This document shows positions 63,776 to 64,000 of a stretch of 64,000 nucleotides of DNA, one piece after another. Both the position numbers and the translations under genes were made by a program. Below the pieces are notes generated by a model. The model ran no database searches and was not told where the DNA came from. It worked only from the letters and a program-made list of their open reading frames with translations. Each line of letters starts with the position of its first letter. Within the stretch, counting starts at the first letter, position 1. The stretch is taken from assembly GCA_038093515.1 (NCBI GenBank), contig JBBPSI010000012.1, positions 232,492-296,491 of the forward strand, written 5' to 3'. The DNA comes from Butyriboletus loyo. Taxonomy: Eukaryota; Basidiomycota; Agaricomycetes; Boletales; Boletaceae.

Positions 63776-64000
63776 TGTTACATTTACTTATTTCGCACTC
63801 TGCGCATTTCCAGAGTGTTACCTTAGTCATATTGTCAGCCACATTGTGGCGCATTATTTACTGTTGTTGTAGCGCTTCGCATGTAGCTCGGAGCTCACTG
63901 TCTTAGTTCCTTAGTTTCTGACAGTGAGCTCCAGGTATGTGAAGTTAGTTATACTTGAATATATAGTTTCTGACAGTGAGCTCCAGCTGAGAGATTCCAG
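63776..64000 (+). repeat. 3' LTR of Copia E, cut by the window end
   Basis: The first 225 of about 235 bases are visible and nearly identical to 60413-60647. Confidence 0.94.

Larger units (their letters stand above)
60413..64000 (+). mobile_element. Copia E, apparently complete but lacking gag and protease
   Basis: 5' LTR 60413-60647, a 143-bp leader, one long ORF, polypurine tract and a 3' LTR that runs off the window. The structure is compact and the ORF is intact, so this is a recently moved, non-autonomous (or differently organised) element. Right TSD is outside the window. Confidence 0.88.

Noticed and set aside
1..64000. CRISPR arrays, rRNA genes, tRNA genes or a host housekeeping gene
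   Set aside because: No array of regularly spaced repeats, no rRNA or tRNA-like sequence, and no gene outside mobile elements could be supported by eye. A tRNA scan would settle the tRNA point.

Overview
This 64-kb window is a nested graveyard of fungal transposable elements. I find no intact host gene. The contents (Tf1/sushi-type Ty3/Gypsy chromoviruses, several Ty1/Copia elements, a Tc1/mariner transposase, a KDZ-type transposase, a Crypton-like tyrosine recombinase and a multi-exon Cys-rich gene with short introns) point to a basidiomycete, most likely an Agaricomycete mushroom with a repeat-rich genome. That assignment is inference from element types, not from a marker gene.

Left block (1-10775): a Tc1-like transposase gene on the minus strand is split by a solo LTR (family LTR1, 1362-9789). 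That LTR is split by a full-length minus-strand Gypsy element A (1998-9603), whose reverse transcriptase is split by another solo LTR1 (4858-5677). Each step except the outermost has an exact 5-bp target-site duplication (TSD). Next (10776-17068) come old, CpG-poor remnants: a TET/JBP-like dioxygenase pseudogene, a KDZ-like transposase fragment, an LTR5 copy and a Cys-rich multi-exon pseudogene.

Central block (17069-48234): an old minus-strand Gypsy F was hit by Copia element G (18236-46472, TSD ATCTG). G should be several kb long but now spans 28 kb. It swallowed Gypsy B (23550-31541), Gypsy C (33022-41708) and seven further solo-LTR insertions; B and C in turn took four more. B and C belong to one family: gag, a -1 frameshift, then protease-RT-RNase H-integrase-chromodomain, then an extra post-pol ORF with three zinc knuckles.

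Right block (48235-64000): LTR1 inside LTR1, LTR5 copies at rearranged junctions, a gag-like remnant, two nearly identical Copia elements (D minus, E plus) that carry integrase-RT-RNase H but no gag or protease, a dead tyrosine recombinase, and an A-family Gypsy fragment (H). The window ends inside the 3' LTR of E.

Four Gypsy-type LTR families (LTR1-LTR4) share a promoter module, GGTCTGTGCGCA placed 23 nt before a TATA box. The primer-binding sites of elements A, B and C match the start of their own LTR R region, not an obvious tRNA, which is the Tf1-type self-priming arrangement. Older copies are depleted of CpG and many stops look like CGA to TGA changes, consistent with methylation-driven decay.
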